8,343 bases of DNA from Bacteroidota bacterium (lineage in GTDB: Bacteria > Bacteroidota > Bacteroidia > AKYH767-A > JABDAW01), in the NCBI GenBank assembly GCA_023251595.1, contig JAHEYM010000159.1:1-8343 (forward strand), read 5' to 3'. Positions within the stretch are counted from its first letter, which is position 1. Each line of letters starts with the position of its first letter. Under the pieces are notes generated by a model. The model was given only the letters and a program-made list of their open reading frames with translations, had not been told where the DNA came from and searched no databases. Below are positions 1-5,542 of the stretch, piece after piece. The translations under genes were made by a program, and so were the position numbers.

Positions 1-1729
1 GCTCTAAATATAGGGTAATCATTTGCAGCATCAATGCGGGATCAGATTTGGTTCGATGCATTAAATAATCCAGATCAATGCATCTTGGTTTCTCGATTTT
101 TGTTTCCTGATTTTCATTCATCGCGATAGGTTTTATCGGAATTGGTTTCTTCACCAACCCTACGATTTTATTATATAAAAGTCTTTCGTCAACAGGTTTC
201 GCAATGTAATCATTCATGCCGACTGCCTTGCATTTGGCCAGGTCAACGGTTGTCACATCCGCTGTCAACGCTATGATCGGGATCTTTGAATTCATTTTAT
301 TACGGATGTGTTCAGTCGCCTCGAATCCATTCATTTCAGGCATCTGTAAATCCATCAAAATAATATCATAAGATTTTTTCTCCAGATTTTCGATAGCAAT
401 TTTACCATTTGCAGCGATATCCCTTTCAAATCCAAAATCATCCAAAAGCGTTTTCATTAATAACTGATTGAGCGCCATATCTTCAACCACCAATACCTTT
501 ATATTCTTAATTTCGGTATCTAATTCTAAAATGGTTGTTTCAATTTCTGCCAAATCTTTGGTTTTCTGAAAAGGCAGAATAAAACTAAAAGTGGAGCCTT
601 CATCAATTTTACTATTTACTGAAATGCTTCCACCCTGTGGTTCAACAAGTTGTTTCACGATGGCGAGACCCAAGCCGGTTCCACCATATAATCTGGAAGT
701 ACGGCTCGATGCCTGCTGAAAATTTTCAAATATTTTATCAATCTTGTTTTCCGGAATTCCAATTCCGGTATCGGTAATTGCAAATTCTATTGTTGCTTTA
801 TCTTCATCTTCATTCAGTAAACGGACACGTACTTTAATTGTACCATTCGATGTAAACTTTACTGCGTTACTCACAAGATTTAAAATGATTTGGTGTAAAC
901 GCACAGGATCCCCAACCAATACTTCCGGAATATTTATATCATATTCCTTAATCAACTCCAGATTTTTTTCCTGAATTTTCGTTTCGAATAAATGGAGCAT
1001 CGAGGAAATAGAAAGAGCCATTTTGAATGGTGTTTGCGCAAAAGTCATTTTTCCTGCATCTACTTTCGCCAAATCAAGAATATCGTTAATCAATACAATT
1101 AACGCATCTCCGCTCATTTTAATCGCGGTTAAATATTCTTTTTGTTTCAGAGACAAGTCCGTTTTCAGAACAACTTTCGTAAATCCGATAATCGCATTCA
1201 TCGGCGTTCTGATTTCATGACTCATGTTTGATAAAAATTGTTGCTTGGCTTTTACAGCATCTTCAGCAGTTCTTGTTGCTTTTTCTGCTTTACTTTGTGC
1301 TTCTTCAGCGATTGCAGTTGCCAGCTCAGCAAAGACTTTAGCTTCCAACATCTCCTTTTCAATCCTCTTTTGTTCTGTAATAACTCTTGCAACAACAACT
1401 GCTCCTACTACATTTCCTGTTTCATCTTTATATACCGAACCGTTAAATAATACATCGGTCAGCGCACCATCAATAACTGTAAGAGGATAATCTGCTACAA
1501 ATCCTTTTGAAAATACTTGTTCATATCCCTGACGGGCTTTCTCGGGTTCTGTAAAATAATTAAAAAAATCTGTTCCAATTAATTTTTCACGCGATTCTCC
1601 CGTAACATTTATCGTTGCCTGATTCATGTCCGTGATCTTGCCTTCAGGACTGATCGTGAACAAAGGATCACGACTAGCTTCAATCAGGCTTCTTGCATAA
1701 CGAGATTCATGGTGATTTTCCCGCTCCAT
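1..1729 (-). CDS. Hybrid sensor histidine kinase PAS-HisKA-HATPase-REC-HPt (3' end outside window)
   Basis: The frame is open from ATG 1729 to the window edge (576 codons, no stop). Domains in order: a PAS domain at about residues 14-118; an Ala/Glu-rich helical linker at 120-160; HisKA with H-box SNMSHEIRTPMNAI (phospho-acceptor His171); HATPase_c with N-box NLVSNAVKF, G1 DTGIGIP (Asp320) and G2 YGGTGLGLA; a REC domain at about 413-525 (acidic Asp417, phospho-acceptor Asp460 in LMDLQMP, Lys511 in AKP); and from residue 550 the start of an HPt domain (DLDYLMHRTKSDPALMLQM). The HPt histidine lies beyond the window. There is no signal peptide or membrane segment, so the PAS domain probably senses a cytoplasmic cue. 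The layout implies an internal His-Asp-His phosphorelay, with the HPt passing phosphate on to another receiver. The gene begins 1 nt after the AraC stop, so it is co-transcribed and probably translationally coupled. The PAS ligand cannot be read from sequence. Confidence 0.95.
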   Translation of the reverse strand, partial: MERENHHESRYARSLIEASRDPLFTISPEGKITDMNQATINVTGESREKLIGTDFFNYFTEPEKARQGYEQVFSKGFVADYPLTVIDGALTDVLFNGSVYKDETGNVVGAVVVARVITEQKRIEKEMLEAKVFAELATAIAEEAQSKAEKATRTAEDAVKAKQQFLSNMSHEIRTPMNAIIGFTKVVLKTDLSLKQKEYLTAIKMSGDALIVLINDILDLAKVDAGKMTFAQTPFKMALSISSMLHLFETKIQEKNLELIKEYDINIPEVLVGDPVRLHQIILNLVSNAVKFTSNGTIKVRVRLLNEDEDKATIEFAITDTGIGIPENKIDKIFENFQQASSRTSRLYGGTGLGLAIVKQLVEPQGGSISVNSKIDEGSTFSFILPFQKTKDLAEIETTILELDTEIKNIKVLVVEDMALNQLLMKTLLDDFGFERDIAANGKIAIENLEKKSYDIILMDLQMPEMNGFEATEHIRNKMNSKIPIIALTADVTTVDLAKCKAVGMNDYIAKPVDERLLYNKIVGLVKKPIPIKPIAMNENQETKIEKPRCIDLDYLMHRTKSDPALMLQMITLYLE

Positions 1730-1730
1730 T

Positions 1731-2342
1731 TTAATTATTCAGCACCTCCTGATTGCTTTCAATATTTTCGCTGTTGTTATTTCCAACATCTTCAATCGGA
1801 CTTCTTCGTTTCACTTTTAATTGTTTAAAGTGAGAGGGAGAAAGACCGGTAACTTTTTTAAATTGATTGGATAAATGTGCTACACTGCTGTAATTCATCT
1901 TCCATGCTATTTCTGTGATGTTAAGTTCATCATAGATAATTAATTCTTTTATTCTTTCAATTTTATGTGAGATAATGAATTGTTCAATAGTTGTCCCTTG
2001 TACTTCAGAAAATAAATTTGCCATGTAGGTATAATCATGATTTAATTTTTCGCTTAAAAAGTCGGAAAAATTCATTTTAATCATTTCATGAGTGTGATGC
2101 ACCATTTCAACAATTACATTTTTTATTTTTTCAATCAAAACCGCCTTTTTATCATCCATGAGTTCAAATCCGATGTTCAACAAAGATTTTTTAAGCTCTT
2201 CACGTTGTTCAGCGGAAATATTTTCCATAATCTCAACTTCACCCAAATCAACAACAATAAAGTGAAGCCCGAGTTTTTTCAACTCTTCTCTTACCGCAAC
2301 TTTACAGCGGGTACTCACCATATACTTGATGTGAAGTTTCAA
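1731..2342 (-). CDS. Small AraC-family transcriptional regulator
   Basis: 203 residues. The C-terminal half (about 92-178) is an AraC/XylS-type double helix-turn-helix. It has FSDFLSEKLNHDYTYMANLF, then the second-HTH signature NITEIAWKMNYSSVAHLSNQ and FKKVTGLSPSHFKQ (about 141-174). The N-terminal 65 residues are not a cupin sugar-binding domain. Their spacing (MVSTRC, EELKKLGL, VVDLGEVEI, a helix, then LLNIGFEL) resembles a ferredoxin-like HMA fold with one cysteine (Cys13) in place of CxxC. A link of about 25 residues joins the halves, and the tail is polar and low-complexity (NNNSENIESNQ). The start used here is TTG 2342, because TAAAGGAAC lies 11 nt upstream; the alternatives are CTG 2348 and ATG 2321. 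It is co-transcribed with the hybrid kinase and probably supplies its DNA-binding output. A direct-repeat element upstream suggests autoregulation. The effector is unknown. Confidence 0.9.
   Translation of the reverse strand: MKLHIKYMVSTRCKVAVREELKKLGLHFIVVDLGEVEIMENISAEQREELKKSLLNIGFELMDDKKAVLIEKIKNVIVEMVHHTHEMIKMNFSDFLSEKLNHDYTYMANLFSEVQGTTIEQFIISHKIERIKELIIYDELNITEIAWKMNYSSVAHLSNQFKKVTGLSPSHFKQLKVKRRSPIEDVGNNNSENIESNQEVLNN
1743..1750 (-). promoter_or_regulatory. Shine-Dalgarno-like AGGAGGTG for the hybrid kinase, inside the araC 3' end
   Basis: On the minus strand AGGAGGTG lies 13 nt before ATG 1729. It is embedded in the last codons of the AraC gene (QEV). It is a strong match to the anti-SD sequence in a window where other starts show almost none. 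The spacing is longer than the usual 5-9 nt, so its use is uncertain. It fits coupling between the two genes. Confidence 0.45.
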
Positions 2343-2371
2343 ATGCAGTTTGTTCCTTTAATAAGACGATC

Positions 2372-2379
2372 CAAAGTTA
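2372..2379 (-). promoter_or_regulatory. Bacteroidetes-type -7 box TAACTTTG for the araC-hybrid kinase unit
   Basis: TAACTTTG on the minus strand matches the Bacteroidetes sigma-ABfr consensus TAnnTTTG exactly. It lies 29 nt before the TTG start, giving a leader of roughly 20-25 nt with an AAAGGAAC site. No good -33 TTG is visible. That position abuts the direct-repeat element at 2401-2442, which suggests an activator-dependent promoter. Confidence 0.55.
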
Positions 2380-2400
2380 GGTTCATTCGGGTGACTGAGA

Positions 2401-2442
2401 GTTATATAACTATTCATAAGAATTGCACAATTCACACATATT
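2401..2442. promoter_or_regulatory. Putative operator, copy 1: two 11-bp sites at 21-bp period
   Basis: The sites are GTTATATAACT (2401-2411) and ATTGCACAATT (2422-2432), 21 bp apart, consensus RTTRYAYAAYT. Each sits in a palindrome: AGTTATATAACT (2400-2411) is perfect, and GAATTG/CAATTC flank CA at 2420-2433. Thirty-two of 42 positions match the element at 5420-5461, including an exact CACAATTCACACAT (2426-2439). It begins 21 nt upstream of the -7 box. The spacing suits a dimeric AraC-type protein, but the binding factor is inferred. Confidence 0.55.
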
Positions 2443-2545
2443 ACTGAAAAGCTATCGGAGTGAAGGTACGCAATATAATCAGCTTTTCCAAAACTTATTT
2501 GAAAATAACTGATTTAACAGTATCTCAGGGTTGAATTTGTGATTA

Positions 2546-2563
2546 CACAGACTCTTTTCTGTG
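2546..2563 (-). other. Short inverted repeat downstream of the repeat kinase gene
   Basis: CACAG and CTGTG form a 5-bp stem with an 8-nt loop, 13 nt after the kinase stop at 2576. On the minus strand no T-run follows the stem, so it is not a standard intrinsic terminator. It could protect the 3' end of the mRNA or be chance. The remaining gap (2443-2575) shows no open frame of note. Confidence 0.2.
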
Positions 2564-2575
2564 AATTAGGGAATA

Positions 2576-3910
2576 TTAATTTGCCGGAAAATAAATGTCA
2601 AAAGTAGCTCCTTTTTTTAATTCACTGGTCGCGATGATTACCCCGTTATGATTCTCAACAATTTTTTTTACGATAGCAAGTCCTATACCTGTTCCCCCAT
2701 AAACTTCTTTCCCATGAAGTTTTTGAAATACCTCAAAAATACGTTCACTGAAATGAGGTTCAAAACCGATCCCGTTATCTTTTACGGTAATATGACAATA
2801 ATCTTTTTCAGGTTGCAGGGAAATCGCACGTGATGTCCCAACAGCTTTGATCCCTTTTTCGATTCTGCTTTTTATGATTATATGTGATGGCACATCCGGA
2901 TTTGAAAATTTCAGCGCGTTGCTGATGAGATTATACATGAGTTGACGAAATTGAAATGCAATGATATTCGCCGAACCCAATTCAGTAGCTTCGATGGTTG
3001 CATGTTTTTCCTGAATCGTATCTTTCAATTCGATTTTTACTTCATCAATAAGTGTGTTCAGTTCGGTTTTTTCAAATTTTAGTTCAGTAGTGGCTATTCG
3101 CGAAAAAGCCAGTAAATCATCAATAAGCTGTTGCATCCTTCCCGCAGCTAATTGCATTCGTTGGAAATTATATTTACCGTTTTCCGATAAATTTTTATTT
3201 TCGTTTTCGAGAATGATGGTAACGAAAGTTTGTATTTTACGCAATGGCTCCTGTAAATCATGACTGGATACGTATGTGAATGCTAACAATTCTTTATTCG
3301 CGATAATCAACTCTGCTGCCCGTTTTTCTTTTTCTTCATTTTGAAAGGCAAGTTCTTTATTCGCAATAATTAATTCTGCAGCTCTTTTTTCTTTCTCTTC
3401 GTTTTGAAATAAAAGTTCTTTGTTCGCTATAATTAACTCTGCTGCCCGTTTTTCTTTTTCTTCATTTTGGAAGAGAAGCTCTTTGTTGGCAATACCTAAT
3501 TCTGCCGCGCGATTTTCTTTCTCTTTGTTTTGAAAAACAAGCTCCTTGTTGGCAATGATTAATTCTGCTGCACGTTTACCTTTTTCTTCATCTTCAAATG
3601 CAAGTTCTTTGTTGGCGATGCCTAATTCAGCAGCTCTGTTTCCTTTCTCTTTATCCTGAAAAGCAAGCTCTATATTTGCAATACCTAACTCTGCAGCACG
3701 TTTCCCTTTCTCCTCATCCTGAAAAGCAAGCTCTATGTTGGCAATGCCCAACTCTGCTGCCCGTTTTCCTTTTTCTTCTTTTTGAAAAACAAGCTCTTTT
3801 CGGGCAATAATTAATTCTGAAAGGAGTTTTTCTTTTTCTGCTTTATAGAAGATAACTTCTCTACGTGCTATAGTTAACTCATCGTCATCCGGTAATTTTA
3901 TTTTGGCCAT
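2576..3910 (-). CDS. Cytoplasmic histidine kinase with nine 21-residue N-terminal repeats
   Basis: 444 residues. Residues 11-199 are nine tandem 21-residue units (pattern ELxIANxELxFQxEEK...RAA). A tenth partial unit (200-208) runs straight into the HisKA helix. The H-box is SSHDLQEPLRKI (His217), a form common in phytochrome-like kinases. HATPase_c follows with N-box NLISNALKF (Asn331), G1 DNGIGF (Asp378), F-box IFEVFQKLH and G2 YGGTGIGLA (405-412). All catalytic boxes are intact. No PAS, GAF, transmembrane or signal sequence is present, so it is a soluble kinase that must receive its signal through the helical repeat or a partner. It follows three single-domain REC genes after a 24-nt gap, and these are its most likely phosphoacceptors. 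The start is ATG 3910, with an A-rich leader and no Shine-Dalgarno, normal for Bacteroidetes. Confidence 0.95.
   Translation of the reverse strand: MAKIKLPDDDELTIARREVIFYKAEKEKLLSELIIARKELVFQKEEKGKRAAELGIANIELAFQDEEKGKRAAELGIANIELAFQDKEKGNRAAELGIANKELAFEDEEKGKRAAELIIANKELVFQNKEKENRAAELGIANKELLFQNEEKEKRAAELIIANKELLFQNEEKEKRAAELIIANKELAFQNEEKEKRAAELIIANKELLAFTYVSSHDLQEPLRKIQTFVTIILENENKNLSENGKYNFQRMQLAAGRMQQLIDDLLAFSRIATTELKFEKTELNTLIDEVKIELKDTIQEKHATIEATELGSANIIAFQFRQLMYNLISNALKFSNPDVPSHIIIKSRIEKGIKAVGTSRAISLQPEKDYCHITVKDNGIGFEPHFSERIFEVFQKLHGKEVYGGTGIGLAIVKKIVENHNGVIIATSELKKGATFDIYFPAN
3314..3880 (-). repeat. Nine tandem 63-bp units encoding a 21-residue helical repeat
   Basis: 567 nt, exactly nine units of 63 bp, inside the histidine kinase (residues 11-199). 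Every unit keeps EL, IA and the alanine/leucine core; variation sits in G/I after EL, N/R, K/I and Q/E. Units 7-9 are nearly identical in protein, while unit 1 (RREVIFYKAEKEKLLS) is the most diverged. Twenty-one residues equal three heptads, so copies can be added or lost without changing coiled-coil phase. It is a coding repeat, not a CRISPR array: there are no variable spacers. Confidence 0.95.
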
Positions 3911-3934
3911 TATTAGTTGATAATTGTTTTTTGT

Positions 3935-4429
3935 TTAATTAGGTTGAACCGTAAGCACAAAATTTTCTCTGGTTGGTTGTAAAATATTTAGGGACTTGTC
4001 CACAGGCAAATCTCGTAAAATAACAGCAAGCGTCTGCTGAATTATTTTTTTGAATTGTGAAAATTCAGAAGGTTTCCTGATAAAATATTGTGCCCCGCTT
4101 TTATACAATAAATTAACAACTTCTTTTTCATAAGACGTAGAAAACATGATGACAGGAAAGTGTTTCAATTTGTCATTCAGTTTTATTTCTGTTAAACATT
4201 CTTTTCCTGTTTTTCGAGGCATATTAATATCAAGGAACAGTACATCAGGCAACAGGGGCAGAAAATTTTCTGCCCTTACTTCGCCGGTTAGTAATTGCAT
4301 CAGTTGTTCTCCATCATTAACTGTTGTGAGATTTGTGGACAACAATGATTCCGCTAACGCTTCTTTAAAAAATATGCAGTCGTCGGTATCGTCATCAGCA
4401 AGAAGAATATTTAAGGATGTTATATTCAT
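3935..4429 (-). CDS. Single-domain response regulator (REC 3 of 3)
   Basis: 164 residues. A stand-alone receiver domain of the Rcp1-like type: acidic cluster LLADDDTDDC (Asp12-Asp14), phospho-acceptor Asp67 in FLDINMPRKTG, switch Ser97 in FSTS, and Lys119 in RKP. No output domain; a polar tail of about 25 residues follows the REC fold and is longer than in its two neighbours. It probably works by protein-protein contact or as a phosphate shuttle or sink for a nearby kinase. The start ATG overlaps the stop of the preceding REC gene by 4 nt (ATGA), so the two are translationally coupled. The histidine kinase follows after 24 nt. Confidence 0.93.
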   Translation of the reverse strand: MNITSLNILLADDDTDDCIFFKEALAESLLSTNLTTVNDGEQLMQLLTGEVRAENFLPLLPDVLFLDINMPRKTGKECLTEIKLNDKLKHFPVIMFSTSYEKEVVNLLYKSGAQYFIRKPSEFSQFKKIIQQTLAVILRDLPVDKSLNILQPTRENFVLTVQPN

Positions 4430-4869
4430 GCGTTAAGTATATATTTAATCTGACCGTTTGAAAAAATGTTTTCGGCAGCCATTGGAAGTGCGTGATGTAT
4501 TACCTGTACCAGTTGTGAAAAATCGCTGGGCTTGTGAACATATACATGCGCTCCGATTTTGAATAATGTACTGATTTTTTCGTGTGAATTGGATGTAGAA
4601 AACATGACAACCGGAAGATCTTTAATCTTTTTATTTGCTTTTATTTCGGCCAAACACTCAAATCCGGTTTTGCGTGGCATGTTGATATCAAGAAAAAGCA
4701 CATCCGGAATTTTATTTTCTCCATTCGTTAGAAATTGCATGAGTTGTTCTCCGTCGTTCACAATCTTCAGATTTGTCTGTACCGGCAATTGCTTTAATGC
4801 TTTTTCAAAAAAGTTGCAATCGTCTGTATCATCGTCCGCTAAGAGGATATTTAATTTTTCTGGTACCAT
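4426..4869 (-). CDS. Single-domain response regulator (REC 2 of 3)
   Basis: 147 residues. Receiver domain with LLADDDTDDC (Asp12-Asp14), phospho-acceptor Asp61 in FLDINMPRKTG, Ser91 in FSTS and Lys113 in HKP. It shares DGEQLMQ and the whole Asp-loop with the downstream REC, so the two look like a tandem duplication; the loop before the phospho-Asp is shorter here (ENKIPD). No output domain. Start ATG 4869 is 55 nt downstream of the first REC gene with no clear Shine-Dalgarno. The 3' end overlaps the next gene by 4 nt. Confidence 0.93.
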   Translation of the reverse strand: MVPEKLNILLADDDTDDCNFFEKALKQLPVQTNLKIVNDGEQLMQFLTNGENKIPDVLFLDINMPRKTGFECLAEIKANKKIKDLPVVMFSTSNSHEKISTLFKIGAHVYVHKPSDFSQLVQVIHHALPMAAENIFSNGQIKYILNA

Positions 4870-4886
4870 GGCTGAGGATTTACTTT

Positions 4887-4903
4887 AATATATGAAATAT
4901 ATT
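4887..4903 (-). other. AT-rich hairpin in the REC1-REC2 intergenic gap
   Basis: AATATAT and ATATATT are perfect 7-bp arms around a 3-nt loop. A flanking GCTGA/TCAGC pair (4871-4875, 4903-4907) could extend the structure, sharing one base with the inner arm. It lies in the longest gap of the REC-REC-REC-kinase unit, so it may mark an RNA processing or stability site. With AT arms, chance is a real alternative. It is not followed by a T-run on the minus strand. Confidence 0.25.
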
Positions 4904-4924
4904 CAGCAAGAACTTAGAGATTAA

Positions 4925-5371
4925 CTAAGATGCTTTTTTTGCTGACAAATTTTTCAGAACATTCAGGATTAATTCTTTCAACTGTTCAAAGTCAGATGGT
5001 TTTCGTACAAAATGATACGCACCTATGCCCGTGAGCATATCAGCCAGATCCTGTTCGTATTTGATATCCTTTGGGAAAGATGTTGATAGAACAACAACAG
5101 AAACACCTTTCAACTTTTCACTCTCTTTTATTTCTGTCAGACATTCATAGCCTGTTTTACGAGGCATGCTCAAATCGAGGAAAACAATATCAGGAAGTGG
5201 CGGTAAATCTTTTATCCCACATTCATTATTCAGATAATTCATCAGTTGCTCCCCGTCACTCACAATCTTTAGTTGTGTTGAGAGTTTTAATTCTTTCAAT
5301 GCTTTTTCAAAAAAGAGGCAATCATCAGTATCGTCTTCGGCTAGTAGTATCCTTATTCCTTCTATGTTCAT
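4925..5371 (-). CDS. Single-domain response regulator (REC 1 of 3, first gene of its unit)
   Basis: 148 residues. Receiver domain with ILLAEDDTDDCLFF (Glu12-Asp13-Asp14), phospho-acceptor Asp66 in FLDLSMPRKTG, Ser96 in LSTS and Lys124 in RKP. It differs from the two downstream paralogues in having AED in place of ADD and about six extra residues between the switch Ser and the Lys (the KYEQDLADML segment), the alpha4 face that often decides partner choice. No DNA-binding or enzymatic domain. ATG 5371 directly follows an in-frame TGA, so this is the first possible start nearby. A -7-like box and the operator-like element lie just upstream. Confidence 0.93.
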   Translation of the reverse strand: MNIEGIRILLAEDDTDDCLFFEKALKELKLSTQLKIVSDGEQLMNYLNNECGIKDLPPLPDIVFLDLSMPRKTGYECLTEIKESEKLKGVSVVVLSTSFPKDIKYEQDLADMLTGIGAYHFVRKPSDFEQLKELILNVLKNLSAKKAS

Positions 5372-5390
5372 TCATCTTCGTTTACAGTCG

Positions 5391-5398
5391 CAAAGTTG
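5391..5398 (-). promoter_or_regulatory. -7-like box CAACTTTG for the REC-REC-REC-kinase unit
   Basis: CAACTTTG on the minus strand matches TAnnTTTG at 7 of 8 positions and differs from the araC promoter box only in the first base. It lies 19 nt before ATG 5371, giving a leader of only about 10-15 nt. Its distance to the upstream repeat element (21 nt) is identical to that in the araC promoter, which supports it beyond its own sequence. Confidence 0.5.
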
Positions 5399-5419
5399 AT
5401 CCTGTTTCTTTGGTTTATA

Positions 5420-5461
5420 GTTACACAACTCTTAAAAGAAGTTACACAATTCACACATTTT
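5420..5461. promoter_or_regulatory. Putative operator, copy 2: two near-identical 11-bp sites at 21-bp period
   Basis: GTTACACAACT (5420-5430) and GTTACACAATT (5441-5451) differ at one base and are 21 bp apart. This is the clearest direct repeat of the pair. It aligns without gaps to 2401-2442 (32 of 42). A weaker third match, ATTGTTCAACA (5463-5473, 9 of 11 to the consensus), follows at 22 bp. The element lies between divergent genes, 49 nt from the REC start and about 80 nt from the secreted-protein start, so it could act on either or both. Confidence 0.6.
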
Positions 5462-5505
5462 GATTGTTCAACAAGGAAGGGTGGGATACAAATATGGATT
5501 TTCCT

Positions 5506-5513
5506 TACCTTTA
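5506..5513 (+). promoter_or_regulatory. Weak -7-like box TACCTTTA for the secreted protein gene
   Basis: TACCTTTA matches TAnnTTTG at 7 of 8 positions and lies 29 nt before ATG 5543. No TTG is found at the expected upstream distance (5483-5486 is GGGA), and no Shine-Dalgarno precedes the start. It is the best candidate in the gap, but single-mismatch boxes are frequent by chance. Confidence 0.25.
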
Positions 5514-5542
5514 CACCTGATATTCCATAACCTCATCCGCTC

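Noticed and set aside
744..1490. Plus-strand open frames opposite the hybrid kinase
   Set aside because: The minus strand carries every conserved kinase box here; the plus-strand translations are Ser/Phe-rich shadows.
2542..2552. ATTACACAGAC as a further copy of the operator half-site
   Set aside because: It matches the consensus at 8 of 11 positions, has no partner at 21 bp, and overlaps the small inverted repeat; chance is likely.
2546..2563. Intrinsic terminator after the repeat kinase
   Set aside because: The stem is only 5 bp and has no T-run in the direction of transcription; kept only as a weak inverted repeat.
3598..3810. Plus-strand frame with a repeating QALCWQCPT-like pattern
   Set aside because: It is the antisense reading of the kinase repeat, so its periodicity is inherited.
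3314..3880. Regular 63-bp repeats could be mistaken for a CRISPR or VNTR array
   Set aside because: Units abut without spacers, stay in one reading frame and translate to a heptad-type helix continuous with the kinase; they are a coding repeat.
4426..4429. Overlap of two REC genes as a possible frameshift or broken gene
   Set aside because: It is an ordinary ATGA stop-start overlap. Both proteins are complete receiver domains with their own acidic cluster, Asp and Lys.
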